Positions 46,769 through 56,630 of a stretch of DNA of 64,000 nucleotides are shown piece after piece. The translations under genes and the position numbers were made by a program. The notes under the pieces are model-generated. The model searched no databases. It saw only the letters and a program-made list of their open reading frames with translations, and was not told the origin of the DNA. The stretch comes from Cryptomeria japonica (lineage: Eukaryota; Streptophyta; Pinopsida; Cupressales; Cupressaceae). Where the stretch lies: the NCBI RefSeq assembly GCF_030272615.1, contig NC_081410.1, positions 119,040,640-119,104,639 on the forward strand. Reading direction: 5' to 3'. Within the stretch, counting starts at the first letter, position 1. Each line of letters opens with the position of its first letter.

Positions 46769-47097
46769 GACGAGGTTCGAATTTAATCGAATTTCAAACT
46801 TCTATAAAAAAAAATCGAATTTAATCGAATTTCCTCTATAAAGCACTGCTATCCGCCTCTAAACACAACTCAGCTGGTCGTGGGTATTCTTTGTATCTAT
46901 TGGGTCATGGGTGTTTGCAACTGCTGGGTCGCCCTCGGATTTTCTCCAACAAGGGTCACTATTTTGATAATTTATTAGAAGTATACATATATTTAAAAAT
47001 AAACAAAATTATAGAAGGCGAATTTTATCCGAATTTTTTTTCGAATTTCATCTGAATTTCATGGCTATCGAATTCGAATTTGAATTCAAACCTTGTG
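46769..47097. mobile_element. MITE-like insertion with inverted ends
   Basis: The left end ACGAGGTTCGAATTTAATCG pairs with the right end read in reverse, ACAAGGTTTGAATTCAAATT. The subterminal sequence is rich in CGAATTT on both sides. About 330 bp, non-coding. I could not fix a target duplication. Confidence 0.55.
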
Positions 47098-47279
47098 ACT
47101 TAGGGTTCTAGGATGGACCCTTTCACAAGTCATTCGTCCTAATTATTCTGTGTCTATATGCATTATTAAATCTCTTTAGGCAATTTTATTAATGATATCT
47201 ACCTTCTTACGTTGATGCTACTTTAATCACAATATTGTTAAGCTATGTGGAATAGTATTCATTCACATTCAAAATAATT

Positions 47280-48494
47280 TTATTTTTCCTTGAATGTTTT
47301 AATATCTTCTTCTTTTTCTTCTATTTGATGTATTTGACCCTTTTTACATTGATGGCCGTGCCTCCAGGGTTCCTTGCATTTGAAACATAGATTCTTCCTC
47401 CTTAGGTCTTCTCTTTGTTCTAGGCCATCTTTGATTTGGCACCTATGTCCAGGTCTCCATATTTCCTTGCAAAAGTAGCATGGTCTTCCTTCCTCCTTAA
47501 AATCTTCATCTCTACGAGGGTTCCTTGGATAAGATTTGGACATATATTTTGGTTTCTCTTTGGAGTAGTTGGCATCAACTTTGATGGCCCTTTGTATAGC
47601 TTCACCCAAACTTTGGGGTTCCAATGGGTTTACTATCTTCTTAATTGACTCTTTGAGTCCTTCCACAAATAGATATGTAAGCCTTCCTTGAGAGAGATCT
47701 GGTACCATGACTGCTAAGTTTTGAAATTCATTGGCATAGTCCTCTACGGACCCTTGTTGAGTGAGTAGTGTTAATTCTTTGAAGTACCACTCCGGGTGCC
47801 TTTGATCAAACCTTTTGATGAGCCTTTGAGTGAATTTGCCATAAGTTGTAATGTTTTGGTGCCCTTGGGTGATGAGGCCACGATGCCACCAATCATGTGC
47901 TGTCTCGGCTAAGTGAAGAGTAGCGAACTTGATGGCATTTTCCTCCGTCATAGGACTTAGTGATAGATATGTGTCCAATTTGTGGACCCATGATTGGGTG
48001 GTAGATTTCCCTGACCCGTCGAAGTAGGGCAAGGACATTTTGCTTATCCTTGCCTTGAGATCTTTGTCGATGTGTCTTTTTCTTCTATTTGGATTAACTT
48101 GGCTCTTGACCTCATAGTATTCCTTAAAGGGAATAAGTCTTTGTACTTCAGGATCTAACCCCACATACATCTGTGCAAGTTCGTCTACACTGTTCGTTGC
48201 TGGTTCCTCTTCTTCCATAATATGTTCTTCTCTTGGTAGGAATGGAGGCATGGTTGGCCTAAGGGCCCAGCTTTGGGTTGAATGTTCATTCTCCGAATGG
48301 TTTGAATGAGTGTCTCTTCTTGAATTTGGGATGGGTCTCCCATGATTATTGTTTTTCATACTTTGAATAGCTTGTTGGATTAATTGATTGGTCTTCTCAA
48401 ACTTCTCATTAGTTTGCTCCATGAATGTTCTAAATTCAGTTGCTAACTGTTCTGCCATGGCTGACGTACCTCTTTTGCGTCGAAAATTTTGCAT
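47280..48494 (-). CDS. Element G gag polyprotein, intact (404 aa)
   Basis: Capsid/nucleocapsid protein of a Ty3/gypsy element; it would package the element RNA. ATG at 48494 reads MQNFRRKRGTSAMAEQL, followed by a coiled N-terminus (FEKTNQLIQQAIQSM). The retrotransposon gag core has SLPYFDG, TAHDWWHRGLITQGH, RLIKRFDQRHPEWYF, VEDYANEFQNLAVMVPD and LFVEGLKESIK. Two zinc knuckles of the plant chromovirus form (C-x2-C-x7-H-x-C) follow: CYFCKEIWRPGHRC and CFKCKEPWRHGHQC. There are no stops or frameshifts over 404 codons, in contrast to every other element gene here. The ATG lies 31 bp after the PBS. An upstream in-frame start was not seen. It could supply capsids in trans, but there is no pol. Confidence 0.93.
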   Translation of the reverse strand: MQNFRRKRGTSAMAEQLATEFRTFMEQTNEKFEKTNQLIQQAIQSMKNNNHGRPIPNSRRDTHSNHSENEHSTQSWALRPTMPPFLPREEHIMEEEEPATNSVDELAQMYVGLDPEVQRLIPFKEYYEVKSQVNPNRRKRHIDKDLKARISKMSLPYFDGSGKSTTQSWVHKLDTYLSLSPMTEENAIKFATLHLAETAHDWWHRGLITQGHQNITTYGKFTQRLIKRFDQRHPEWYFKELTLLTQQGSVEDYANEFQNLAVMVPDLSQGRLTYLFVEGLKESIKKIVNPLEPQSLGEAIQRAIKVDANYSKEKPKYMSKSYPRNPRRDEDFKEEGRPCYFCKEIWRPGHRCQIKDGLEQREDLRRKNLCFKCKEPWRHGHQCKKGQIHQIEEKEEDIKTFKEK

Positions 48495-48524
48495 GAACTA
48501 TTTTCCACAGGTTGGCATGATTAT

Positions 48525-48536
48525 GCTCTGATACCA
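48525..48536 (-). other. Primer-binding site of G (tRNA-iMet)
   Basis: TGGTATCAGAGC on - with a one-base spacer after the LTR end GGGGACATTACA. Confidence 0.9.
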
Positions 48537-49560
48537 CTGTAATGTCCCCTTATCAGACAGTATATTGATTATGGTATAATTAATGTTTGAATCTTGCAAT
48601 GAACTTAGGTAATTGGAAATATTATATAGTCAATGATAATGGTTAAGCCACTGGTTGCCTTTGATTCATACAATTAAGAGTTACCAGAGTGAACTGATAT
48701 TAATTTGCACTGAGTGCACAATTACTTGCTATGACAATGTAAATGTACAGTGGACTAGAGGTTGATGTTGCCAATGGTGATATGAATGGCTGTTTCTAAT
48801 TTGAAATAGATAACATGCACAGTCGGTTACTGCTGTTCAGATCTGGGACTGATATTCTATAGGATATACAGTGTTGTATCCAATGTGAATAATCCTTCAC
48901 TTCCGTCACACGATATTGAGTCTTGGCTTGCTCTCCTTAGGTTCTTTCTGCTGAAATACGAAAACCATCTGTAATACCATTTATGCCCTCTTGGAATGAA
49001 TTGGACTGTTTTAATATATGATGAGGGAGGACATCTGAAGAGACACGACTCTTGTCTCTTTGAAGTCGTTTCCCTTATCTTTTATCGCATCCTTTCACAT
49101 ATCACAAATCTGTTGTTGACACTTGGTCAAATGCTCCACTATAGCAATCCAATAATGATGAAAATACTAATTTCCTCACATTATCAATTAGTGTCCATTT
49201 TCTTAGCTAATCGTTTTTCATCAATCATCGATATTAGTTGTTTGTCTTCTATGAAATTGATATGTTATATAGTTCTCTCCTTGCTCACATTAATCAACCC
49301 ATTGTCTTAGCTATTCGCCATCATGCCTTCTGAATCCCATACGGTAGTATTACAACCGTTGCCCCTATAATCGTTGGTAAGGTTAAGGGACGATAATCGC
49401 TAGTCACATAAGTCTTAAGTCTTAACGATCCTCATCGATTCCTCTGATCATTATCTTTGAGCATCGCAGTTTTCTCTATGGTGATTGGCGATGATGTGCA
49501 CCTTCAGTCGATCGGTTTGCTGAGTTGATTATTTGATGATGAACGATATTGTAAGTATGC

Positions 49561-51173
49561 TGTGATGTCCCTACTAGTTATAGATCACTGTCGTGCAAAA
49601 CAGATTGTTAGAATACAACAAATATATATATATATATATATATAACTAATCTAACTTGCAATTTAACTTTAAAATACTTAATTAACACAATCACAATTCT
49701 TATCTAATAAAAAAGGATATGAATGCCATACGGAGATATGTCCTTAGGCGATCGTGAAGCTCGCCTTCTTGGAACCCATCTTGGTTCCAAGCCCTCCAGG
49801 AAATCGAAGGTGAATTCGGTTCCTGTCTTGGATGTAATTTCTTACACCTAAGCCATCTAGGATATCAAAGGTTAATTCGATTCCTATCTTGGATGTAACT
49901 TCTTACACCCAAGCCATCCAGGAAATCGAAGGTTAATTCGATTCCTATTTTGGGTGTAATTTCTTACACCCAAGCCATCCAAGGAAGACCATATGTCAAT
50001 TCCTTGCCTTGGATGATGCATCTCATCATCCAAGTCCTCAGAGGGGACCGGCCAGATCCGTCTCTTCTTGGATGAACTTTGTCAACCAAGCCATATATAT
50101 GCATATAGATATTCAGTATATACTGCCTACCAGGGATTATCATAATCCCTCCATTAGGCTAAGGGAATTTCCTCCCTATAGCCTTCGTCATATAATCACA
50201 TTTTTACATTACAATTTACAATCCATTATCATTTTCCATTCCATTCCTAACTCAACATGAATTCCATACATATATTCTAAAAACTATTCATTAACATGTT
50301 TTTAGGAATATTCATAAACATATATTGAAAATATCCATCATCGTATATTCACAGTTATTCATTAACGTATATTCCTAACTATTTATTAATATGTATTCAA
50401 TAACATCTATATACACATATTTATCACATATGTTTACACATATCCATTAACATATTCATAAATATTCATTAGCATATTTATACATATTAATTAACATTTG
50501 AAAATCATTCATTAACATATAAATTAAAATATTCATTACTTAACACATATATACCTCTGTGAAACCACTTACCTGTTTGCAACCTGCCATAGTAGTTTCC
50601 AATTCTGCTGTTGCCTTCTTGCTGTTCACAAAGTTCTCTTTTCCGATCCTCCTTCCTACCCCCTCCCTTGCGCTGATGCACCCTTTTATATACCCTGTGG
50701 AGGGGAAAGGTTGCATCCCTCCACGGTCCCTTTCCACGCGAAGGGATGCGATGGTAGTCACAGCCCGACTACCCTCGCATCACTTCCTGCGGGGTGGGGG
50801 GGCTGTAGTCTTAAGTAGTTTAATTTAAATATATTTCTTTTTTTTATACATTCTTTATGGTATTTTTAATCATTTACTTTATAATATCGTTTACTATATA
50901 ATATCATTTACTTTATTAAATCTATTAACATTTTAACCATTTACTTTATAATACCTTTCATTATTATTTAATATATTAAATGTATTACCAATTTAATTAT
51001 TTATTTAATAATACTTTTCCTTTATTTTTTTATATATATTAAATCTATTAATATTTTAATCATTTAATAATGTTAACCTTATTTAATTAATCCATATTTA
51101 ATGATTTATTTCCTCTTAGTATATTAATATAATTTAATAAATTTACATCGGTGATACCGTAGGGGTTATCACA
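49561..51173 (-). mobile_element. Solo LTR S (1.6 kb) in the G 5' LTR
   Basis: Exact 5-bp duplication TATGC (49556-49560, 51174-51178). The ends are TGTGATGTCCC and GGGTTATCACA. On - it has a strong TATA (TATATAAAAGGG, 50681-50692), and about 110 bp later a consensus splice donor ACAG|GTAAGTGG (50571). It contains a 61-bp tandem repeat and very AT-rich flanks (50270-50560 and 50820-51150). No coding sequence. Confidence 0.92.
49800..49985 (+). repeat. 61-bp tandem repeat, three copies
   Basis: Units start at 49800, 49861 and 49922 (GAAATCGAAGGTTAATTCGA), each ending TTACACCYAAGCCATCYAG. Inside solo LTR S. Confidence 0.92.
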
Positions 51174-51331
51174 TATGCTACTATCACTTTAGAAGAGATC
51201 TTTGCTGTAGATCAATATGCCCTTGATGGTGTTGACCACCGCTTGTAATTTTTAATGATATTGAGCCCAATATGTCATTCGCTGTTGACGTAATACCAAG
51301 CTCCTTGAGGTCTTGATTCGGGGATATCACA

Positions 51332-51915
51332 CTAGGTTGCTACTGCCGGCTCTTTGTTTTTGCTGGATATCCTTTATCTCATGGAAAATCTACTTAAAGA
51401 TCTTAAAGGTATCGACCGCCCCATCTCTGGCTGAGGCTAGGACATCAGTCACAGTCTCCTCGGAATTGAGCAAATGCGAAGAGGGATCAAGGGTACTCGG
51501 AAAGGGCTGACGACCCTCCATGTTTTGGTCAGGACAAGATTCACTAGAAGCCAAAGGGGAGGGAAGCTTACCCTGGCTTTGAGGGTTATCAACCAAAACA
51601 CCAACATACTTAGCATCCAATTGAAGATTCCGAACAGGGGAAAGGGAGTTGGGACTGCGAAGTTTATTAGATTTAGGGCTTTTGGTAGCAATGGCTTTCC
51701 CTTTAGTTTTAGGGGGAGACATAGTGGGAGAAAAGTCATCATCATCAATGTCAGTTTGGTAATCGTCCTTCAAGGACTGAGAATCATATGAGTCGACATT
51801 AACCTTAGGGGGGGAGGAAGACACAGACGACAAAGAATTAACATATTCAAAAATAAGAAGGATCAAACCTTCATGCAAGCCAAGGTTTTTGACAGAATCC
51901 TTCTTATGTTCAATG
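51332..51915 (-). pseudogene. Retroposon L reading frame, middle part
   Basis: On -, from 51915: HIEHKKDSVKNLGLHEGLIL, LIFEYVNSLSSVSS, then a low-complexity Ser/Pro/Lys linker (SPTMSPPKTKGKAIATKSPK) and NSEETVTDVLASARDG, ending in a stop near 51390. LHEGLILLIFEY looks like a conserved helix after the domain encoded at 54965-55524. The family is not identified. Confidence 0.6.
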
Positions 51916-51959
51916 TGTAATATCCCCTTCCTTGTGATGTTGCATTCAGTGGTCCATTG

Positions 51960-52297
51960 GCCTATTTCAAATTTTGAGAAGGATAGGTGAAGTGGCCTAT
52001 GAATTGGAACTACCAGATCACAGTAAAATACACAATGTATTTCATGTATCCCGACTAAAAAAGGTTTTGGGTTTACACATTTCCCCTTGTACCGAGCTAC
52101 CCCCAATTGATAACGAAGGGAAGTTGATCTTGGAGCCTGAGCTCATCCTTGACAGGCGAGAAAGGAAATTAAGGAGGAGAACCATAACAGAGTATTTAGT
52201 CAAATGGAAGAACCTGCTCAGGGAAGACGCCACATGGGAGGGAGATGAAACCATTAATCATCTTAATTCCAGATTGCTTGAGGACAAGCAAATTTGA
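51960..52297 (+). pseudogene. Ty3/gypsy integrase tail and chromodomain fragment
   Basis: FQILRRIGEVAYELELPDHS, IHNVFHVSRLKKVLG, then chromodomain TITEYLVKWKNLLREDATWE to SRLLEDKQI and a stop at 52297. It parallels the H sequence at 36960-37230. It is the 3' end of pol directly before a purine tract (GAGTGGGGAGGGC) and LTR. Everything upstream is lost. Confidence 0.88.
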
Positions 52298-52308
52298 GTG
52301 GGGAGGGC

Positions 52309-53690
52309 TGTCATAACCCCACATTTTTTGTAATTATAAAAATAACATTTATCTTCCATCATTTAAACATGACTCCTGGTTTATATTGATGTAATAATCA
52401 TGTTCAATTGTTAACTAATATATAATTAGTGTTAAATAGACATAAACTATATACAATATAATGCATTGTTAATTAAATATATAATAATTATTATTATTAT
52501 TGATGCATGTAATAAATCTAGAAATATAAATATACAATATAATATAATAATTATTATTATTATTATTGATGCATGTAATAAATCTAGAAATATAAATATA
52601 CAATATAAACAAGAGAAAAGAAGAACTTAATATATTGTAAACATTACTAAAAATGAGAATTTACAAATCACGGGACCCTTTATTTTATAAGAACCGATAC
52701 ATAATACAACCAGCGCGTTAAACTAGGGGTTTTCGGGGTGGAACTACACCAGCGAACACCGTAGGTATGAAGCGTTGTGTCTAAACGTGAAGGCATCGAT
52801 AAATAGCTGCGGGTGGAAACGGTGACTCGAACGGTCACCTCGTTTGCTCCTCCAAACAGACACGACCCCTGGCCGAAGTCCGTTTTCCCCCATCCGCTGG
52901 TATTAAAAGCCAAACTCGTGGGCTTTAGGAAGGAAGGAAGAAAGCACGGGGTTAACAAAATAGGGAGAAGGGACGCACGGGACGCAGGAAAAAAGGACGC
53001 AGCTACAGGAGACGCAGGTAAGTGGTTTTTTCGACCCTTGTTTAAATTCGCAATAATTTTAATGAAGTTACATTCTGAAAAATAGATAAGTATTATTGCA
53101 TAAATGTATAGATTTTGGGTAGCTGTCAAATTCAAAATAATTATATTCTAGGATGGTTAAGATACACCTTTATATATATAGAAATTAGATAATGAAATTA
53201 TATATATAAATATGTATATATATATATATATAATATGAATACATCTCCACATATTACATAAATTAATAAATATTATACAACTACTAATTAAGAAAGAACC
53301 ATATTATGCAATTAAGAATTAGAGGAATGATCTCTACCAAGATAATTAATAAAGCAATTGCATATCCAAACCCAGTGAGATATATGAGGAATTAGGCAAC
53401 AGGGATAGCAGGAACTAGGCCTCTGTCAGGTAGGCCACCCACTGCAGTTGACAAAGGGCTTCTGGCAGGAGGGCCAAGGGGGTGTGTACCGTCCTTGGGC
53501 CTGATAAGCGCTACGGGCATCCTAAGGTAGCTTATCCCTTTTATCCCACTAGGAATTAAATATGGAATTGACTTATTGATAACAAATAAACTCAAATGAA
53601 TTTAGACAAATTACACCCTAAATGAATTAATCAATCATTAAAATTCATTGTTTACGTGTTTTCTTAGATTTGCGAAGTTGGGACATTACA
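52309..53690 (+). mobile_element. 3' LTR following the chromodomain fragment
   Basis: TGTCATAACCCC to GGGACATTACA, 1,382 bp. There is a TATA-like TATTAAAAGC near 52901. A splice donor GACGCAG|GTAAGTGG (53018) lies about 110 bp downstream, as in solo LTR S. It contains AT repeats (52480-52610, 53160-53235). Confidence 0.8.
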
Positions 53691-54964
53691 GTTCCTCATT
53701 TCATTATCCAGTGAAATTATATCGTTATGCTGTCGGAATGACTCCAGACATTCTTCGAGGGTGAATACCTCCTAGATCCTTCCTTCCGGTTTCGAGTGTG
53801 AGACATCACTCCTAGCTGTGGTGTGTAGTTGTGAGCTTCTTGGTGATTTTCGGGTGTGTGAGTGAAGAAGTTGTATGTTGCTGGTTTTTTGGGTGTTGCT
53901 GGTGTGTTGGCTGGAAGTGCATTTTTGTTCGTAGCTATCGGTGTGTTGAGTGCATCATTTTGGGTGAGGGCTCGTTGGAAGCGTACCGGAGAGACGATAG
54001 TTCCCCTATATTGGCGTGGCATTTGAAGAACTCTCCATTTTTTGGTTGAAGATCGAACTATTCAGCAAAAAACGCCATGACCAGATTTGCCTCGGGTTGT
54101 GTGCATTTCTGTCGATGCTCTCCAGTTGCAGTTTCAAGGTACTGTTTGTTTGCTTATGTCATACACTTCATTAACTTCTGGTTTGGCTTGATTCCACTGG
54201 GTTTTGCGTGAGTTACAAGCAATTTAGTGGGTTTCGGGATGGCTGGTTCTGTGTTTTCCTTGTATTTGATTTCAGAACAACAAGTAGTATTATTGGTTAG
54301 AATGTGTTAGTGAATTCTTAAGATATGTACTTCACTCTATCTCCTTTCACATTTCTATCATTGTAAGAATTGCTTCAGTAGTACTCACCAATTCATTCTA
54401 TGTTGCATTTCCCGCTGAACAAGTGGAAGAGGATGGCTTAGCTGCTTGTATGTTTGTAATTCAGTTTGTCCTCCCACTGAGCAAGTGGTTGAGTGATATT
54501 GTCCTCCCTCTGAGATATGCGGTTGAGTGATAGTTTTATTTAAAAGTCCTCCCGCTGCATAAGCGGTAGAGTGATTTGGTTCTGTTATGCGTTTGTTGCC
54601 TTGGCTGGTTTACCGCCAAGTTAGTGTTCTTCATCCTGTTGAAAAGTGGAAGGGGCTGGCTTGCCGCCTTGTTTTGTATTTGCATTGTAATTTCCAACGG
54701 TTTAGTGAGCTAACGAACCCCTTGACACCGTATGCTCTCACCTTCCCACATTGGGCTCTTGGTTATCAGAAAGTGGAAGGGTTACTTTTCAGTAGCATTG
54801 GAATTATATTTCCTAACTTTAACAGGTGCATTGTAATATTGTTGTGCTTGAAAACCGAAAAAAATAAGTGGGAATGCTACACAATGATACTAGCATTTAG
54901 TGAGGATGCAAGAAAGAAGGGAAAATAAATTCTCACCTTATGCTGAAAGTGGTTTAGGAGTGCA
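53691..54964 (+). other. LTR-derived non-coding stretch
   Basis: Motifs such as AGTAGTATTATTGGTTAGAAT and TCCTCCCGCTGCATAAGCGG are reverse complements of A-family LTR motifs, so this is probably a diverged A-type LTR fragment on +. I see no gene. The open frames at 53831-54049 and 54587-54928 are Cys/Trp-rich chance frames. Confidence 0.45.
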
Positions 54965-55524
54965 AAATGCTACCGCCCATCGAGAGTAACATACTCCATA
55001 AGAACCTTCAGGACATCGCCCCAAATGGTCTTAATCTTCGTAGTATTATAGCTAGTTGTCCGGCCTCTTACTAGGTCTTTCTTCTCCTTCTCCTCTTTCG
55101 GGAAAAGCTTAACCGCCTTTTCAGAGAATTTTTTGTCTTTGTAAAACTTTGCCCCATCGGTTGAGAGACCAACGACCACTACAATGAGGTCTTCATTCAC
55201 TGCAATTTCCCTTCCAAGAAGGGTAACCGACCCCTTATTCTAATTTTTGACAAACTCTCTTGTCGCCTTGGCTTTAACCCCATGCAATATTTCAAAGTAG
55301 GTAGTGAAACCACCTTTCTCCAGGATTCTCCATATAGTTTTATTGTTTTTTAGCATAGTACAATCCATAGGCTCCACTCGTTTCAGATCCCCACCCATTT
55401 GAATACCACCTCTGTACCCAAAAAGAAGTCTGCAAATGGCTGAAGCACAAGAGTTTTTCAAACAAGAAATGGCCCCAAACTGAGAATGAATGCAATAAGA
55501 AAACAATCTCACCCAAAAAAACAT
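54965..55524 (-). pseudogene. Retroposon L reading frame, N-terminal domain
   Basis: Starts MFFWVRLFSYCIHSQFGAIS at 55524, then GGFTTYFEILHGVKAKATRE, FVKN, a stop, LLGREIAVNEDLIVVVVGLS, TDGAKFYKDKKFSEKAVKLF and VLKVLMEYVTLDGR. The pattern (FEILHG, EFV, GREIxVxEDLI, GLSxDGxKFYxDK, TLDGR) resembles an uncharacterised protein found with plant transposons, by general recollection only. It has two stops and is cut by the composite insert. Confidence 0.6.
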
Positions 55525-55570
55525 GCGAGAAGGCTGTAGAATAGTAAAAATAGGAGTGGCTATTTTGTTT

Positions 55571-56014
55571 CCATTGTGTGATATTTGAATTTTTGTTATA
55601 AGATTGTGTGTGTGGAGAGCATTGTATTACATCAAAAGCCTTCAAGATTGCATGTTTTTTTGTCAAGCTCATTAACCAAGAGGAATGATTAAGTAGGAAG
55701 ATAAATGGTTATGTTCTATTTCGACCTTAGCTAGGATACTAGTAGATGTGACTGTTCTATGAGTTGTCTATGCAAGGCATGATTGATACATTTTGCATTA
55801 TGAAAATGGCAAATCTTGCCAATTATGACTTAACTTGTATTCAATAATACAATGACTATAGCATGCCAACTTTTCCTATGGCGGTCCTTGCATGCTAAAC
55901 AAGTTGTTCAATGTATGAAACAAGATAATCCTTGATTTTGGCTTTGACTATGAAGATGTAGAGATTTGCAACTTGTAGATTTTTATGATCATTATATATT
56001 ATTGGCCTCTTACT
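55571..56014. other. Intron between retroposon L and the copia element
   Basis: AT-rich single-copy-looking sequence. Nothing recognised. Confidence 0.4.
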
Positions 56015-56532
56015 TGAGTAGATTAATTTCTATAACCCAGCCACAGATTAATTGCTCAATAAATTTCACAGAATAGAACCAAAACAATTATTGTCTATCT
56101 AATTTATAACAATTAAATTATTAATACACTAGGTTAATTAACAGTAATGAACAACGGAAACAAATTTATATGAAACCAATCAAAAAACTAAATAACAGAG
56201 TAATTGAATAACACGGATTTACCCAAGAAATTCCAATGTGGGGAAAAACTTGCAAATGTTGCATCTTCTATTCAGCCTCAAGAGAAAACTTACATTTCAA
56301 CGATCTTACATACATAGCCCTCTTGATTAAACAACAACATGCAAGAGAAGAAAAACTTTCCTTACACTACTTGGACTAACTCACACATAAAACCACTCTT
56401 GGTGTTAACCTCACAACTCTAGGAAACATTCTATTTACAGAATAGAAAACATGGTAATGCTGAACATCCAACTCGAGCTACACTTAAGCAACTTCCACAC
56501 TCCACACCTTTCGAGCTACAGAAAAATCAACA
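56015..56532 (-). mobile_element. 3' LTR of copia element C
   Basis: On -, it starts TGTTGATTTTTCTGTAGC right after the end of RNase H. It carries the copia-type U5 signature CCCCACATTGGAATTTCTTGG with GGTAAATCCGTGTTATTC. The right end (CTACTCA) is tentative because the other LTR lies outside the window. Confidence 0.55.
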
Positions 56533-56630
56533 CTTCCTTTTAGCGAGGAAGGTGTTCTGCGCAACACGCAACTTATCCCCGAAGAATACAAACTTACTCT
56601 TCATCAAGGCCTTGGTCAGGATGTCTGCTA
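56533..56630 (-). pseudogene. Copia element C, C-terminal tail of RNase H
   Basis: ADILTKALMKSKFVFFGDKL, then RVAQNTFLAKRK up to the LTR. It is the direct continuation of YISMNEQIS at 58830-58809. The two parts were separated by a solo LTR, and the joint reads QIA/SDILTK in frame. Confidence 0.88.

Larger units (their letters stand above)
44390..51331 (-). mobile_element. LTR element G: gag-only retrotransposon (TR-GAG type)
   Basis: It is flanked by an exact CTAGG duplication (44385-44389, 51332-51336). The 3' LTR is 44390-45563. The 5' LTR is 48538-51331, lengthened by a solo LTR at 49561-51173. PBS at 48525-48536, intact gag at 48494-47280. Between gag and the 3' LTR there is no protease, RT or integrase, only a MITE-like piece and minisatellites, with a pol-end trace CTTGAGGACAAGCAA plus purine tract AAGAGGGGGAGAC at about 45598-45564. 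The LTRs differ by only a few bases per 60, so this is one of the youngest insertions here. Confidence 0.9.
48538..51331 (-). mobile_element. Element G, 5' LTR with nested solo LTR
   Basis: It is the same as the 3' LTR up to GTAAGTATGC (49560). It is then interrupted by 49561-51173 and resumes TATGCTACTATCACTTTAG, ending GGGGATATCACA. Confidence 0.92.
51916..54964. mobile_element. Composite LTR-derived insert in retroposon L
   Basis: It is flanked by CAATG (51911-51915) and AAATG (54965-54969), and retroposon L coding lies on both sides. It begins with a truncated LTR start TGTAATATCCCC. It then has a chromodomain-bearing pol tail and a full LTR (52309-53690), then about 1.3 kb with A-family LTR motifs in the opposite sense (CCTCCCACTGAGCAAGTGG at about 54471, CTGCATAAGCGGTAGAGTG at about 54555). 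The internal order is not resolved. Confidence 0.55.
43646..55555 (-). mobile_element. Retroposon L (about 1.9 kb, expanded by two insertions)
   Basis: It is flanked by an exact 15-bp duplication GTGGCTATTTTGTTT (43631-43645 and 55556-55570), the size produced by LINE-type target-primed insertion. On -, the 3' end is CCTGTTTTTGCCTTATTCAA followed by a short A-rich stretch. It has no LTRs. Removing G (44390-51331 plus TSD) and the composite insert (51916-54964 plus TSD) leaves 1,909 bp. The body codes on - for an unrecognised protein and contains no reverse transcriptase. It could be a non-autonomous retroposon or a retrocopy of a transposon-linked gene. Confidence 0.78.

Noticed and set aside
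53831-54928. Two + strand open frames as small genes
   Set aside because: Cys/Trp/Phe-rich, unsupported by motifs, and lying in LTR-derived sequence.
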